A DNA stretch of 64,000 bases from positions 3,334 to 67,333 of the forward strand of contig JAXDJO010000023.1 in assembly GCA_034667525.1 (NCBI GenBank), given 5' to 3'. This document shows positions 7,670-15,000 of the stretch, piece after piece. Origin of the DNA: DATAPE01 sp034667525 (lineage in GTDB: Bacteria > Actinomycetota > CADDZG01 > WHSQ01). The notes under the pieces were generated by a model, which was given only the letters and a program-made list of their open reading frames with translations, did not search any database and was not told the origin of the DNA. Position 1 is the first letter of the stretch; each line of letters begins with the position of its first letter. The translations under genes were made by a program, and so were the position numbers.

Positions 7670-7706
7670 GAGTCTCACTCCGGCACCTCCACGCGAGTGA
7701 GGACTC
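7670..7706 (+). other. Conserved-looking hairpin between the HD-GYP gene and ask
   Basis: GAGTC-T-CACTC (7670-7680) pairs with GAGTG-AG-GACTC (7695-7706), giving two 5-bp helices around a small internal loop. It lies 12 bp after the HD-GYP stop. No T-tract follows and the sequence does not resemble a lysine riboswitch. It could be a terminator or a leader structure of ask. Confidence 0.3.
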
Positions 7707-7778
7707 GAGCTTCACAATGAATCCGCTGGACCGGTCTAGGTTCGGGTCGGTCTGTGCCGTGAGGAGTTTACTTAGGTC

Positions 7779-9086
7779 ATGGGCGTGATCGTTCAGAAGT
7801 ACGGGGGCTCGTCGGTTGCCGATGCCGCGCGGATAAAGGGTGTAGCGGCACGCGTGGTCCGCGCTGCAGCCGTCGGTCGAAAGGTGTGCGTGGTCGTGTC
7901 TGCAATGGGTGACTCGACCGACGGTCTTCTGGACCTTGCCGCGCAGATATCACCCGTTCCTCAGGCTCGTGAATTGGACATGCTCCTATCGGCTGGAGAA
8001 CGGATCTCGATGGCGCTGCTCTCGATGGCGATCATGGACATGGGTCGAGACTCGATCTCGTTTACCGGTTCTCAAGCTGGCATAGTTACGGATACCAGCC
8101 ACGGACGAGCCCGCATCGTCGACGTCCGGGCGCGTCGTGTTCTGGAGGCTCTGGATCAGGGCAAGATCGCCATAGTGGCGGGCTTTCAAGGCGTGTCTAC
8201 CGAATTCGATGTCACAACGCTTGGTCGCGGGGGTTCGGATACCACAGCGGTTGCACTTGCTGCCGCTCTTGGTGCGGATGCCTGCGAGATCTATACGGAT
8301 GTCGAGGGCGTGTACTCGGCCGACCCACGCATCGTCCCCGATGCGCGCAAGCTGCATATGGTCTCGTACGAAGAGATGCTTGAGATGTCTGCCGCCGGCT
8401 CGAAAGTGTTGATGTTGCGAGCGGTCGAATACGCTCGAAACCATGGAGTTCTGATCCATGTGCGTTCCTCCTTCTCAGAGAACGACGGCACCTGGATCAG
8501 AGAGGAGGATGAGCGGATGGAGCAAGCCATCATCTCGGGCATCGCTCATGACGCATCGGAGGCGAAAGTAAGCGTGCTGGGTGTCCCCGACCGCCCGGGC
8601 ATCGCCGCACATCTGCTTCGTCCCCTGGCCAACGAAGGCGTGAACATCGACATGATCGTTCAGAATGCGTCGGCCGACGGCCGCACCGATATCTTCTTTA
8701 CCTTGCCTAAAGAGGATCTGGCGCGTGCCGAGTCTCTTCTCCGAGTCGTGACGAAGGAAGTCCAGGCAAATGGTTTCGAAACCGAGACCGATATCGCGAA
8801 GGTATCTCTGATCGGGGCCGGGATGAAATCGCACCCGGGCGTCGCCGTGGACATGTTCGAAGCGCTTGCAGAAGAAAACATCAACATCGAGATCATCTCG
8901 ACATCATCGATCCGTATCTCTTGCGTTATCCGTGCCTCGGACGCGGAGAGGGCGGTACGTGCTATCCACGCGCGCTTCCGATTGGCCAACGAGACGGTAC
9001 GGCGCGAGACGCATCCGTTGACGGCAACGGACCAGCTCCGGACCATAAGAGGCACCGGTTCGGTCGCATCGGATGGCGCCCCGTGA
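7779..9086 (+). CDS. lysC: Aspartate kinase
   Basis: This enzyme phosphorylates L-aspartate in the first step of lysine, threonine, methionine and diaminopimelate synthesis. The 435-aa protein has the kinase signature KYGGSSV at residues 7-13, the nucleotide-binding GRGGSDTTAVALAAAL, and EIYTDVEGVYSADPR. Two C-terminal ACT domains (VSVLGVPDRPGIAAHL and VSLIGAGMKSHPGVAVDM) are the usual sites of amino-acid feedback. The ATG at 7779 gives the standard N-terminus. Its stop overlaps the asd start by 4 bp (GTGA), indicating a translationally coupled ask-asd operon as in other actinobacteria. Confidence 0.96.
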   Translation: MGVIVQKYGGSSVADAARIKGVAARVVRAAAVGRKVCVVVSAMGDSTDGLLDLAAQISPVPQARELDMLLSAGERISMALLSMAIMDMGRDSISFTGSQAGIVTDTSHGRARIVDVRARRVLEALDQGKIAIVAGFQGVSTEFDVTTLGRGGSDTTAVALAAALGADACEIYTDVEGVYSADPRIVPDARKLHMVSYEEMLEMSAAGSKVLMLRAVEYARNHGVLIHVRSSFSENDGTWIREEDERMEQAIISGIAHDASEAKVSVLGVPDRPGIAAHLLRPLANEGVNIDMIVQNASADGRTDIFFTLPKEDLARAESLLRVVTKEVQANGFETETDIAKVSLIGAGMKSHPGVAVDMFEALAEENINIEIISTSSIRISCVIRASDAERAVRAIHARFRLANETVRRETHPLTATDQLRTIRGTGSVASDGAP

Positions 9087-10111
9087 AGGTCGTCGTCGTC
9101 GGGGCAACCGGAGCGGTGGGGCACGTGATGTTGGAGATTCTCGAGCAACGGGAGTTCCCACTCGATGAGCTCGTTCCCGTGGCTTCGCCCCGCTCCGCCG
9201 GTCGCCGGCTCCCTTTTCGCGGTGAGGACCTAGAGGTCGTTGCTCTTGATGCAGCCGCTTTCCGCGGCGCGGACGTCGTCCTGTTCGATGTTCCCGACGA
9301 GCTCTCTCTCGAGTGGGCGCCGGTAGCCGCTGCCGCCGGCGCGATAGCGATCGATAACTCAGCGGCTTTTCGCATGGATCCTGCTGTCCCTCTTGTTGTG
9401 CCCGAAGTGAACGCGGCAGCCGCCGAAGAGCGTCCCAAGGGAATCATCGCCAACCCCAATTGCACGACATTGGCGATGATTGTTGCAGTGAGTGCCTTGC
9501 ATGCCCGGGCTGGTCTCAAACGCTTGATCCTGGCCTCCTATCAAGCTGTTTCGGGCGCCGGGCGCGCGGGAGTGGACGAGCTGTGGGATCAACTGGAACG
9601 TGTTGTAAAGGAGCCGGAGGAGTTCGCCGCCGGGCTGTCCCGAAACCTCCTCGGGAACGGGCCCGCCTTCTCACATCCCGTGGCGCTGAATGTCCTGCCT
9701 CAATGTGGTTCGGTGAGAGAGGACGGCTATACCTCTGAAGAGCTGAAGCTTCGATATGAGACCACCAAGATCCTGGGTCTCGCGGAGCTTCGCGTAACCG
9801 CCACCTGTGTCAGGGTTCCCGTAGTGACGGGTCATGGCGTGGCCGTGCATGCCGAGTTCGAGCGCCCACTGTCGCCTGATGAGGCCCGTACCATCTTGCG
9901 TGAGACGAGTGGGGTCGAAGTGGTGGACGACCCGGGGAAGGATCTGTTCCCGACACCTCTGGAGGCTGCCGGCCGGGACGGCAGCTATGTGGGGAGGATC
10001 AGGCAGGATCAGTTCGATCCTCACGCGCTCGAGATGTTCTGTGTCGCGGACAATCTGCGCAAGGGCGCGGCTCTCAACACCGTGCAGATAGCCGAGTTGC
10101 TTGTCGTCTAG
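9083..10111 (+). CDS. asd: Aspartate-semialdehyde dehydrogenase
   Basis: This enzyme reduces aspartyl phosphate to aspartate semialdehyde with NADPH. The 342-aa product starts KVVVVGATGAVGHVM, the Rossmann GxxGxxG motif. It carries the active-site NPNCTT with catalytic Cys and the RVPVVTGHG substrate segment. The frame stays open upstream to 8921, but the GTG at 9083 is chosen: the NADPH-binding strand begins there and it overlaps the kinase stop as GTGA. The upstream extension is a shadow of the aspartate kinase gene. Confidence 0.95.
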   Translation: MKVVVVGATGAVGHVMLEILEQREFPLDELVPVASPRSAGRRLPFRGEDLEVVALDAAAFRGADVVLFDVPDELSLEWAPVAAAAGAIAIDNSAAFRMDPAVPLVVPEVNAAAAEERPKGIIANPNCTTLAMIVAVSALHARAGLKRLILASYQAVSGAGRAGVDELWDQLERVVKEPEEFAAGLSRNLLGNGPAFSHPVALNVLPQCGSVREDGYTSEELKLRYETTKILGLAELRVTATCVRVPVVTGHGVAVHAEFERPLSPDEARTILRETSGVEVVDDPGKDLFPTPLEAAGRDGSYVGRIRQDQFDPHALEMFCVADNLRKGAALNTVQIAELLVV

Positions 10112-10154
10112 AAAACCAGACAGGTCTCACTCCGAGTCTCCCCCTCCGAGCGAC

Positions 10155-10847
10155 ATGAAGCGTCTTATCACCGGTCTGGCCACTTGCACTTTGTTGCTTG
10201 GTGTCCTCACAGAGCAGGTAATCGCTCGCGGGCCTCTCACAGACCTCGATCATCCCGTGGAACGGTTCGCCGTAACCCATCGTTCGATCGCCATGACAGA
10301 TGTGATGAGACTGTTGTCGGATGTCGGCAGCACTTCATTCCTTTTTCCCATCGTGTTGATAGCCGTCGTTTACTTCGTCTTTCGCGATCGTGCGTGGAAG
10401 CCACCAGCCGTGCTGGCCGCTGCCTTTATCAGCGACATCCTCCTGCAGGATGTCGTTAAGGCGGTTGTGGGCCGCCATCGCCCACCCCTTTCCCAGATGA
10501 TCGGACGCTACCCAGGCGCATCTTTCCCCTCTGGTCACACCACGCAGTCCCTGGTTGTGTACGGCATGATCGCGCTGCTCCTGGTACGGACCCACCCAGG
10601 ATGGCCGCGCGCTGCGGTGTTGCTCCCTGCGACGTTCCTCGTACTCTTGATCGGGATCTCACGCGTCTATCTCGGTGCGCACTGGCCGACCGATGTTGCA
10701 GGAGGATTGCTCCTGGGTAGCTTCTGGCTACTGGTCTTGCATGCGTTGTTCCCATTCCTATTGCCCAACCGGATGCCCACGACGATGCTGGGCTCGAGCG
10801 AAGCTCCGAAGACGAACGAAGCTGCCTCGTTTCGCGACTCTACGTAG
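10155..10847 (+). CDS. PAP2-family membrane phosphatase
   Basis: A 230-aa integral membrane phosphatase of the type-2 phosphatidic acid phosphatase superfamily. All three family motifs are visible: KAVVGRHRP, FPSGH and SRVYLGAHWPTD, which provide the phosphate pocket and the two catalytic histidines. About five or six membrane segments are evident. Likely substrates are lipid phosphates such as undecaprenyl diphosphate or phosphatidylglycerol phosphate; the sequence does not decide. The ATG at 10155 is preferred over a TTG at 10101 that overlaps asd, because a signal-like hydrophobic helix follows directly. It is not obviously linked in function to ask-asd. Confidence 0.88.
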   Translation: MKRLITGLATCTLLLGVLTEQVIARGPLTDLDHPVERFAVTHRSIAMTDVMRLLSDVGSTSFLFPIVLIAVVYFVFRDRAWKPPAVLAAAFISDILLQDVVKAVVGRHRPPLSQMIGRYPGASFPSGHTTQSLVVYGMIALLLVRTHPGWPRAAVLLPATFLVLLIGISRVYLGAHWPTDVAGGLLLGSFWLLVLHALFPFLLPNRMPTTMLGSSEAPKTNEAASFRDST

Positions 10848-10853
10848 TTACGT

Positions 10854-10893
10854 AACTCCGATGCGTGCTAGTGGTTGCTTTGCTGCCGGAGTT
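10854..10893 (+). other. Inverted repeat downstream of the PAP2 gene
   Basis: AACTCCG (10854-10860) pairs with CGGAGTT (10887-10893) across a 26-nt loop, starting 7 bp after the PAP2 stop. A small palindrome-rich run (TACGTAGTTACGTA) precedes it. There is no T-tract. Nothing else was recognised between 10848 and 11077. Confidence 0.25.
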
Positions 10894-11077
10894 GGCTGAT
10901 GATGCCCATGACCTAGTGCATGTGCGCTACAGGAAGCGTATGGTTAGCCTCTTGGTTGAGTAGTCAGCCATCTAGGGAGAGCGTCCTTGGATTGCGGACT
11001 GGGCGCCACCCTTTCCGCTTCTTTTGGGATGCAGGTCCCTACGTGGACGTGCAGCAGGGGAACGAGGAGTCGGAGAC

Positions 11078-11269
11078 ATGGCGCTTCTGCTGATTGCGGT
11101 GATGATTGCTGCGCTTGTATCGGCTGTAGTCAGGTCGAAAGGTCGCAGCTTCTTCAAGTACGCAGAGCTGTCGCGCACATTGGAATCCCAAGATGAACCT
11201 CGCCTGCGAAGTCGACGCCGAGCCCAAGATGAACCCCGCCTGCGAAGTCGACGCCGAGCGATGCGATAG
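11078..11269 (+). CDS. Small putative membrane protein with a duplicated basic tail
   Basis: A 63-aa ORF whose ATG is preceded by GAGGAGT at a proper distance. It begins MALLLIAVMIAALVSAVV, one membrane helix, followed by a charged segment (RSKGRSFFKYAEL). It ends in a 12-residue block that is present twice because of a 36-bp tandem duplication (DEPRLRSRRRAQ-type). The good ribosome site and hydrophobic N-terminus favour a real gene. I recognise no family, and the duplicated end also reads open on the other strand, so the coding status is uncertain. Confidence 0.45.
   Translation: MALLLIAVMIAALVSAVVRSKGRSFFKYAELSRTLESQDEPRLRSRRRAQDEPRLRSRRRAMR
11188..11259 (+). repeat. Tandem 36-bp direct duplication
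   Basis: Two head-to-tail 36-bp units (11188-11223 and 11224-11259) start with CCAAGATGAACC and differ at one base (T versus C at the thirteenth position). The unit is a multiple of three, so both strands stay open across it. It encodes the basic tail of the small membrane ORF at 11078. Confidence 0.85.
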
Positions 11270-11594
11270 AGCTGCTCGTCTGGCTCGTTGATCGTCCGTA
11301 CGACCCTTCTCCCTTCGGCCGCTGTTCTCTGTCCACAACGGACCCTGGTCCGCCGCAGCAGCTATCCCCGCTCCTTAGGACCAGCCAGGCAGATCTCGAC
11401 GTCGTTCCCCACCTTGTGTATGGGGTGTGCACTGCGATGGCCTGCGAGACATTTACCTCCTGAGCCGGAGTCCTACCGACTCTGTAGGTGCACGAGGGTC
11501 CACGCCGGCCGGACCTCTCGGCTTCGATCTCGCTCGCATTGTGATGCTGCTGTCGTGCCGGCAACCGCTTCGAAGCTCATGGCACTGATGACAC
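11270..11594. other. Intergenic region upstream of the enoyl reductase gene
   Basis: No gene or RNA family was recognised in these 325 bases. Two inverted repeats are visible: CGGACC-CT-GGTCCG at 11339-11352, and GAGGGTCC pairing with GGACCTC (one bulged G) at about 11494-11517. The second could form in the leader of the enoyl reductase transcript. ORFs that cross the region in several frames lack support. Confidence 0.4.
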
Positions 11595-12464
11595 GTGACT
11601 CCGGAGGCGAACGAGCCTAGACTCCCGGACGTGTTCATGGAGGGGCGTCGACTGCTTGTCACCGGGGTACTTACGCGCGAGAGCATCGCCTTTGAAGTGG
11701 CGCGAACGGTGCAAGAGCAGGGGGCCGAAATCGTCTTGACTGGCTTCGGGCGGGCGCGATCCCTCACCGATCGCGTGGCGAAGAAGCTTCCGCAAACGCC
11801 CGACGTGCTGGAGATGGACATCAACCAACCTGACCAGATCGAGGATGTTGCGAAGGAGATCGAACGACGATGGGGGTCGCTGGATGGTGTTCTCCACGCC
11901 ATCGCCTTCGCTCCCCCCGATGCCCTTGGAGGCAATTTCCTCGCGACGCCGTGGGAGAGCGCGCAGGTGGCGTTCCAAACCAGCGCCTATTCGCTCAAGG
12001 CGCTCGCCGAGCGACTGCTGCCGGTGATGAGCGAGGACGGGGCCTCTATCGTCAGCCTTGACTTCGATGCCTCCGTTGCGTGGCCCGTCTACGACTGGAT
12101 GGGCGTTTCCAAGGCGGCGCTGGAAGCAGTGACTCGCTATCTGGCACGCGACCTCGGCCGCCGTCACATCCGGGTGAATTGCGTGTCCGCGGGCCCCATC
12201 CGCACGATGGCGGCTAAGGGCATCCCGGGCTTCAAACGCCTCGAGGAGGGCTGGGCCAAGCGGGCCCCTCTAGGGTGGGACACCACCGATCCGGCCCCCG
12301 TGGCGAAGGCGGTGGCATTCCTTCTCTCGGAGTGGTCCGTCGGCATCACCGGAGAGATCGTGCATGTCGACGGCGGTTACCACGCGATGGGAGCCGACCT
12401 TGATCCCGCGACCGGCGATGGAGAGGATTCTCCGTCTCCCGAGCAACATCCTCAGGGGGAGTAA
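11595..12464 (+). CDS. fabI: Enoyl-[acyl-carrier-protein] reductase, InhA/FabI type
   Basis: This NADH-dependent short-chain dehydrogenase reduces trans-2-enoyl-ACP in fatty-acid elongation. The closest family by eye is mycobacterial InhA: GRRLLVTGVLTRESIAF, VLHAIAFAPPDAL, DFDASVAWPVYDWMGVSKAALE with the Tyr-x6-Lys catalytic pair, then AGPIRTMAAKGI and APLGWDTTDPAPVAK. The C-terminal 30 residues form an acidic, disordered-looking extension that InhA lacks. The start is uncertain: GTG at 11595 is listed, but ATG at 11637 directly before the Rossmann strand is equally plausible and neither has a good ribosome site. No other FAS-II gene is adjacent. Confidence 0.92.
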   Translation: MTPEANEPRLPDVFMEGRRLLVTGVLTRESIAFEVARTVQEQGAEIVLTGFGRARSLTDRVAKKLPQTPDVLEMDINQPDQIEDVAKEIERRWGSLDGVLHAIAFAPPDALGGNFLATPWESAQVAFQTSAYSLKALAERLLPVMSEDGASIVSLDFDASVAWPVYDWMGVSKAALEAVTRYLARDLGRRHIRVNCVSAGPIRTMAAKGIPGFKRLEEGWAKRAPLGWDTTDPAPVAKAVAFLLSEWSVGITGEIVHVDGGYHAMGADLDPATGDGEDSPSPEQHPQGE

Positions 12465-12522
12465 AGCCACCGTCCGGTTGGCGCCAGTCCCCGCATCGAT
12501 CGACCCGTTCCAGGAAGAGCTC

Positions 12523-13998
12523 TTAGGGAACCAGGAGGGCATTCTCTTCTGCGGCACTCGCTGGACGCTGGAAAACATGACAGCGGTGCTTGCCATCCCT
12601 TTTTGCCATGTACATGGCGACGTCGGCTTCCCTGAGTAGGTCGCCCAAAGTGCTGGGGCCGGAGGCGATCGCAATGCCGATGCTGGTGCCCAAGGCAATC
12701 TCGCGCTCTCCGAGAAAGAACGGTGTCTGCACCGCTGCTAGAACTCTTTCGCCGACAGCGAGAGCTTCCTCCATCCTCCAGATCCCATCGAGCAGAATCG
12801 CGAACTCATCTCCGCCCAACCGTGCCGCGGTGTCTTGAGGTCTCAGCGTGTCGCGCAGCCGTTTCCCGACAGCAACCAGCAACGCGTCTCCTTGTTCATG
12901 CCCGAAGCCGTCGTTTACCTCTTTGAAGTTGTCGAGATCTATGAATAGAAGAGAACACTGCTCGTTCTTCCTTCGGCTCAACACCCATTCCACTCGATCC
13001 GCGAAGAGCGCCCGGTTTGGCAGGCCCGTCAGCGGGTCATGGAAGGCTTGGTGCAAGAGCTGGTTCTCGAGGATCTTGCGTTCCGAGACATCCCGCAGCG
13101 TGATGACGATTCCGTCCAGCGAAGAGTTGTGCATCGCATTCTCCACGTTCGCCTCGGTGTAAAGGGAGCTTCCATCACTGCGATCCAGCCGCACCTCGAA
13201 TGAGCTGGGATGTGGCTCTCTTGAAGTGACCTCGCGGACGGCTCCTTGCACGGTGGTCCAGTCGTCGGGGTGCACCATGGGGAGAAGAGACCTGCCGATC
13301 ATCTCCGCGGGGCTCGCACCGAGCAAACGCTCGATCGCGCCTCCTGCGTATTTAATGTTGAGCTCCGGATCGACCACCAGCACTATTCCGCCAGAGTGCT
13401 CCATAACACCCCGCAGGCGGGCTGACGTGTGCTCTATGAGGCGGTAGGAGAGGACAACCACTATGGATGTTCCAGTCGTCAGGCCCCAGGTCGCCAACCG
13501 TTCACTGGCGGGAAGGACCGAGAGCGCCAATCCTTGAACGCAAGCTGCCCATAGCAACTGACTTAGGGCAGCGCGAAACCGGTAGAACACGGCGCCGAAC
13601 TGCGCGACCCAAACGAGGAGCATCCCGTAGACGATCGAGAGAAAAGTTCCGTGGGCCATGACGATGATCGCAGCGACCAGCACGGAGCCGAGAGCAGTGA
13701 AAGCATGCGAAAGGCCGACGGTGTAATGACGCCGCAAAGCGAGGATCATTGCCGAGGATGCGGCTGCCAGGCCCGCCAAAGCGTAGATACCGGCGCGGTT
13801 GACGTTTGCGTCCGGCGACAACCTGAGCGAAAGGGCTACGAGAAGAGCGCCTGCGGAGTACATGAGCGCTGCTGCCCTGCTGCGCGCCCGCCACCCTCCA
13901 GTGGTCCAGCTCGTCAGCTCCGGTTCGGTCAGATCACGGGCCCGCGGAGGCGGAGAGTCCTTCGCTGCGAACGCAGGAGGCTTCCGATCTCGTGCCAT
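12523..13998 (-). CDS. Membrane diguanylate cyclase (PAS-GGDEF)
   Basis: A 491-aa protein predicted to make cyclic-di-GMP from GTP. After a charged N-terminus there are about six membrane helices (roughly 40-190) of a MASE-like sensor region. A PAS domain follows (about 195-320; GGIVLVVDPELNIKYAGGAIERLLG) and then a GGDEF domain (about 325-480). The catalytic loop reads RLGGDEFAILL, so it is intact, and DPLTGLPNR and DLDNFKEVNDGFGH are canonical. No EAL domain is present. It lies convergent to the enoyl reductase gene. With the HD-GYP protein at 5.6 kb, the window encodes both a maker and a likely breaker of cyclic-di-GMP. Confidence 0.93.
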   Translation of the reverse strand: MARDRKPPAFAAKDSPPPRARDLTEPELTSWTTGGWRARSRAAALMYSAGALLVALSLRLSPDANVNRAGIYALAGLAAASSAMILALRRHYTVGLSHAFTALGSVLVAAIIVMAHGTFLSIVYGMLLVWVAQFGAVFYRFRAALSQLLWAACVQGLALSVLPASERLATWGLTTGTSIVVVLSYRLIEHTSARLRGVMEHSGGIVLVVDPELNIKYAGGAIERLLGASPAEMIGRSLLPMVHPDDWTTVQGAVREVTSREPHPSSFEVRLDRSDGSSLYTEANVENAMHNSSLDGIVITLRDVSERKILENQLLHQAFHDPLTGLPNRALFADRVEWVLSRRKNEQCSLLFIDLDNFKEVNDGFGHEQGDALLVAVGKRLRDTLRPQDTAARLGGDEFAILLDGIWRMEEALAVGERVLAAVQTPFFLGEREIALGTSIGIAIASGPSTLGDLLREADVAMYMAKRDGKHRCHVFQRPASAAEENALLVP

Positions 13999-14219
13999 CT
14001 GTCCTGCCCTCTCTGGAGGTCGTCCGGCTGCCGGCGAACCGTTGGTGGCGCCACATGGTGTCGGCGGCCGATGGAAATTTCCACGACGGCTGCTTCTGAA
14101 CCATCAGGAGCACCAGCCGCGAGCCAGGTCGGGGCCGTTACACCTCTTATCCATGTCTATCGGAGCTAACGGTGAGTCTCTTTAAGTGGTGAAGCGATCG
14201 ACTGGCGGTGGCTTCGCAG

Positions 14220-14798
14220 TCAGCGATCGATCAGCGTCGACTCGATCCGACGGTCTGGGATGAGCCACATCAGAGCCACCGTGACGTAGAGGCCGAGGGC
14301 TATCCATCGATCGGCAAAGGCGACCAGAATCCCTATGAGGTAGAGGATCGGGGAGATTTTGCCCTTCAGATCGTTGCCCAGCGCGGCGGCAAGCCTCGAG
14401 CCGGGACCCTGATCGGAAACGATGGCGGTTTGAAGGATGAAATAGGCGATGGCGGCACCTAGGGAGACCGCCCCGTATGCGGCGGTGGGAAGGGGCGCAA
14501 AGTGGTTCTCCCCCATCCATCCCGTAGCGAATGGGAACAACGACAACCAGAAGAGCAGGTGCAGGTTGGCCCACAGGATCTTTCCGTTGGTGCGCTCGGT
14601 GGTCGAGAGCATGTGGTGATGGTTGTTCCAGTAGATGCCGAGATTGGCGAAGCTCAGTACGTAGGCGAGGAAGACCGGCACTAGAGGCCGAAGAGCGGCG
14701 CCATCGGCGCTCTTCGGAACCTTCAGCTCCAGAACCATGATCGTTATCAGGATCGCGATGACTCCGTCGCTGAAGGCTTCCAGCCGGGATTTGGGCAC
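14220..14798 (-). CDS. TMEM175-family (DUF1211) potassium channel-like protein
   Basis: A 192-aa membrane protein with about six helices. The first helix carries the family signature RLEAFSDGVIAI, in which the FSD motif lines the channel in bacterial TMEM175 proteins. Another family-like stretch is YWNNHHHML. Single-repeat bacterial members assemble as tetramers that conduct potassium, so this product fits the usual length. The start ATG at 14798 gives the expected N-terminus directly before the signature. The gene is alone, about 220 bp upstream (in its direction) of the cyclase gene, and no ligand-binding domain is attached. Confidence 0.88.
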   Translation of the reverse strand: MPKSRLEAFSDGVIAILITIMVLELKVPKSADGAALRPLVPVFLAYVLSFANLGIYWNNHHHMLSTTERTNGKILWANLHLLFWLSLFPFATGWMGENHFAPLPTAAYGAVSLGAAIAYFILQTAIVSDQGPGSRLAAALGNDLKGKISPILYLIGILVAFADRWIALGLYVTVALMWLIPDRRIESTLIDR

Positions 14799-15000
14799 GA
14801 TCCTCCAGTCCGTCCCAAGGGGGCTCGGTGGTGAGTTGGTCCGCCGAAGCGTAGGCCTTCTCGCTCGACGGTCGGGGCCCGAGCTGGAACTGATCGGGTC
14901 CCGGGGAGACCGGGGTCCCCTTTAGGCAGGGAAATATAGTTGCGCGGTCAACTGTTCTTTCTGTTGCCAGCCCGATGGAGGCTGAAAAGAAAGGATCCAG

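Noticed and set aside
8921..9082. Upstream extension of the asd frame
   Set aside because: The extra 54 residues are a shadow of the aspartate kinase gene; the Rossmann strand and GTGA overlap set the start at 9083.
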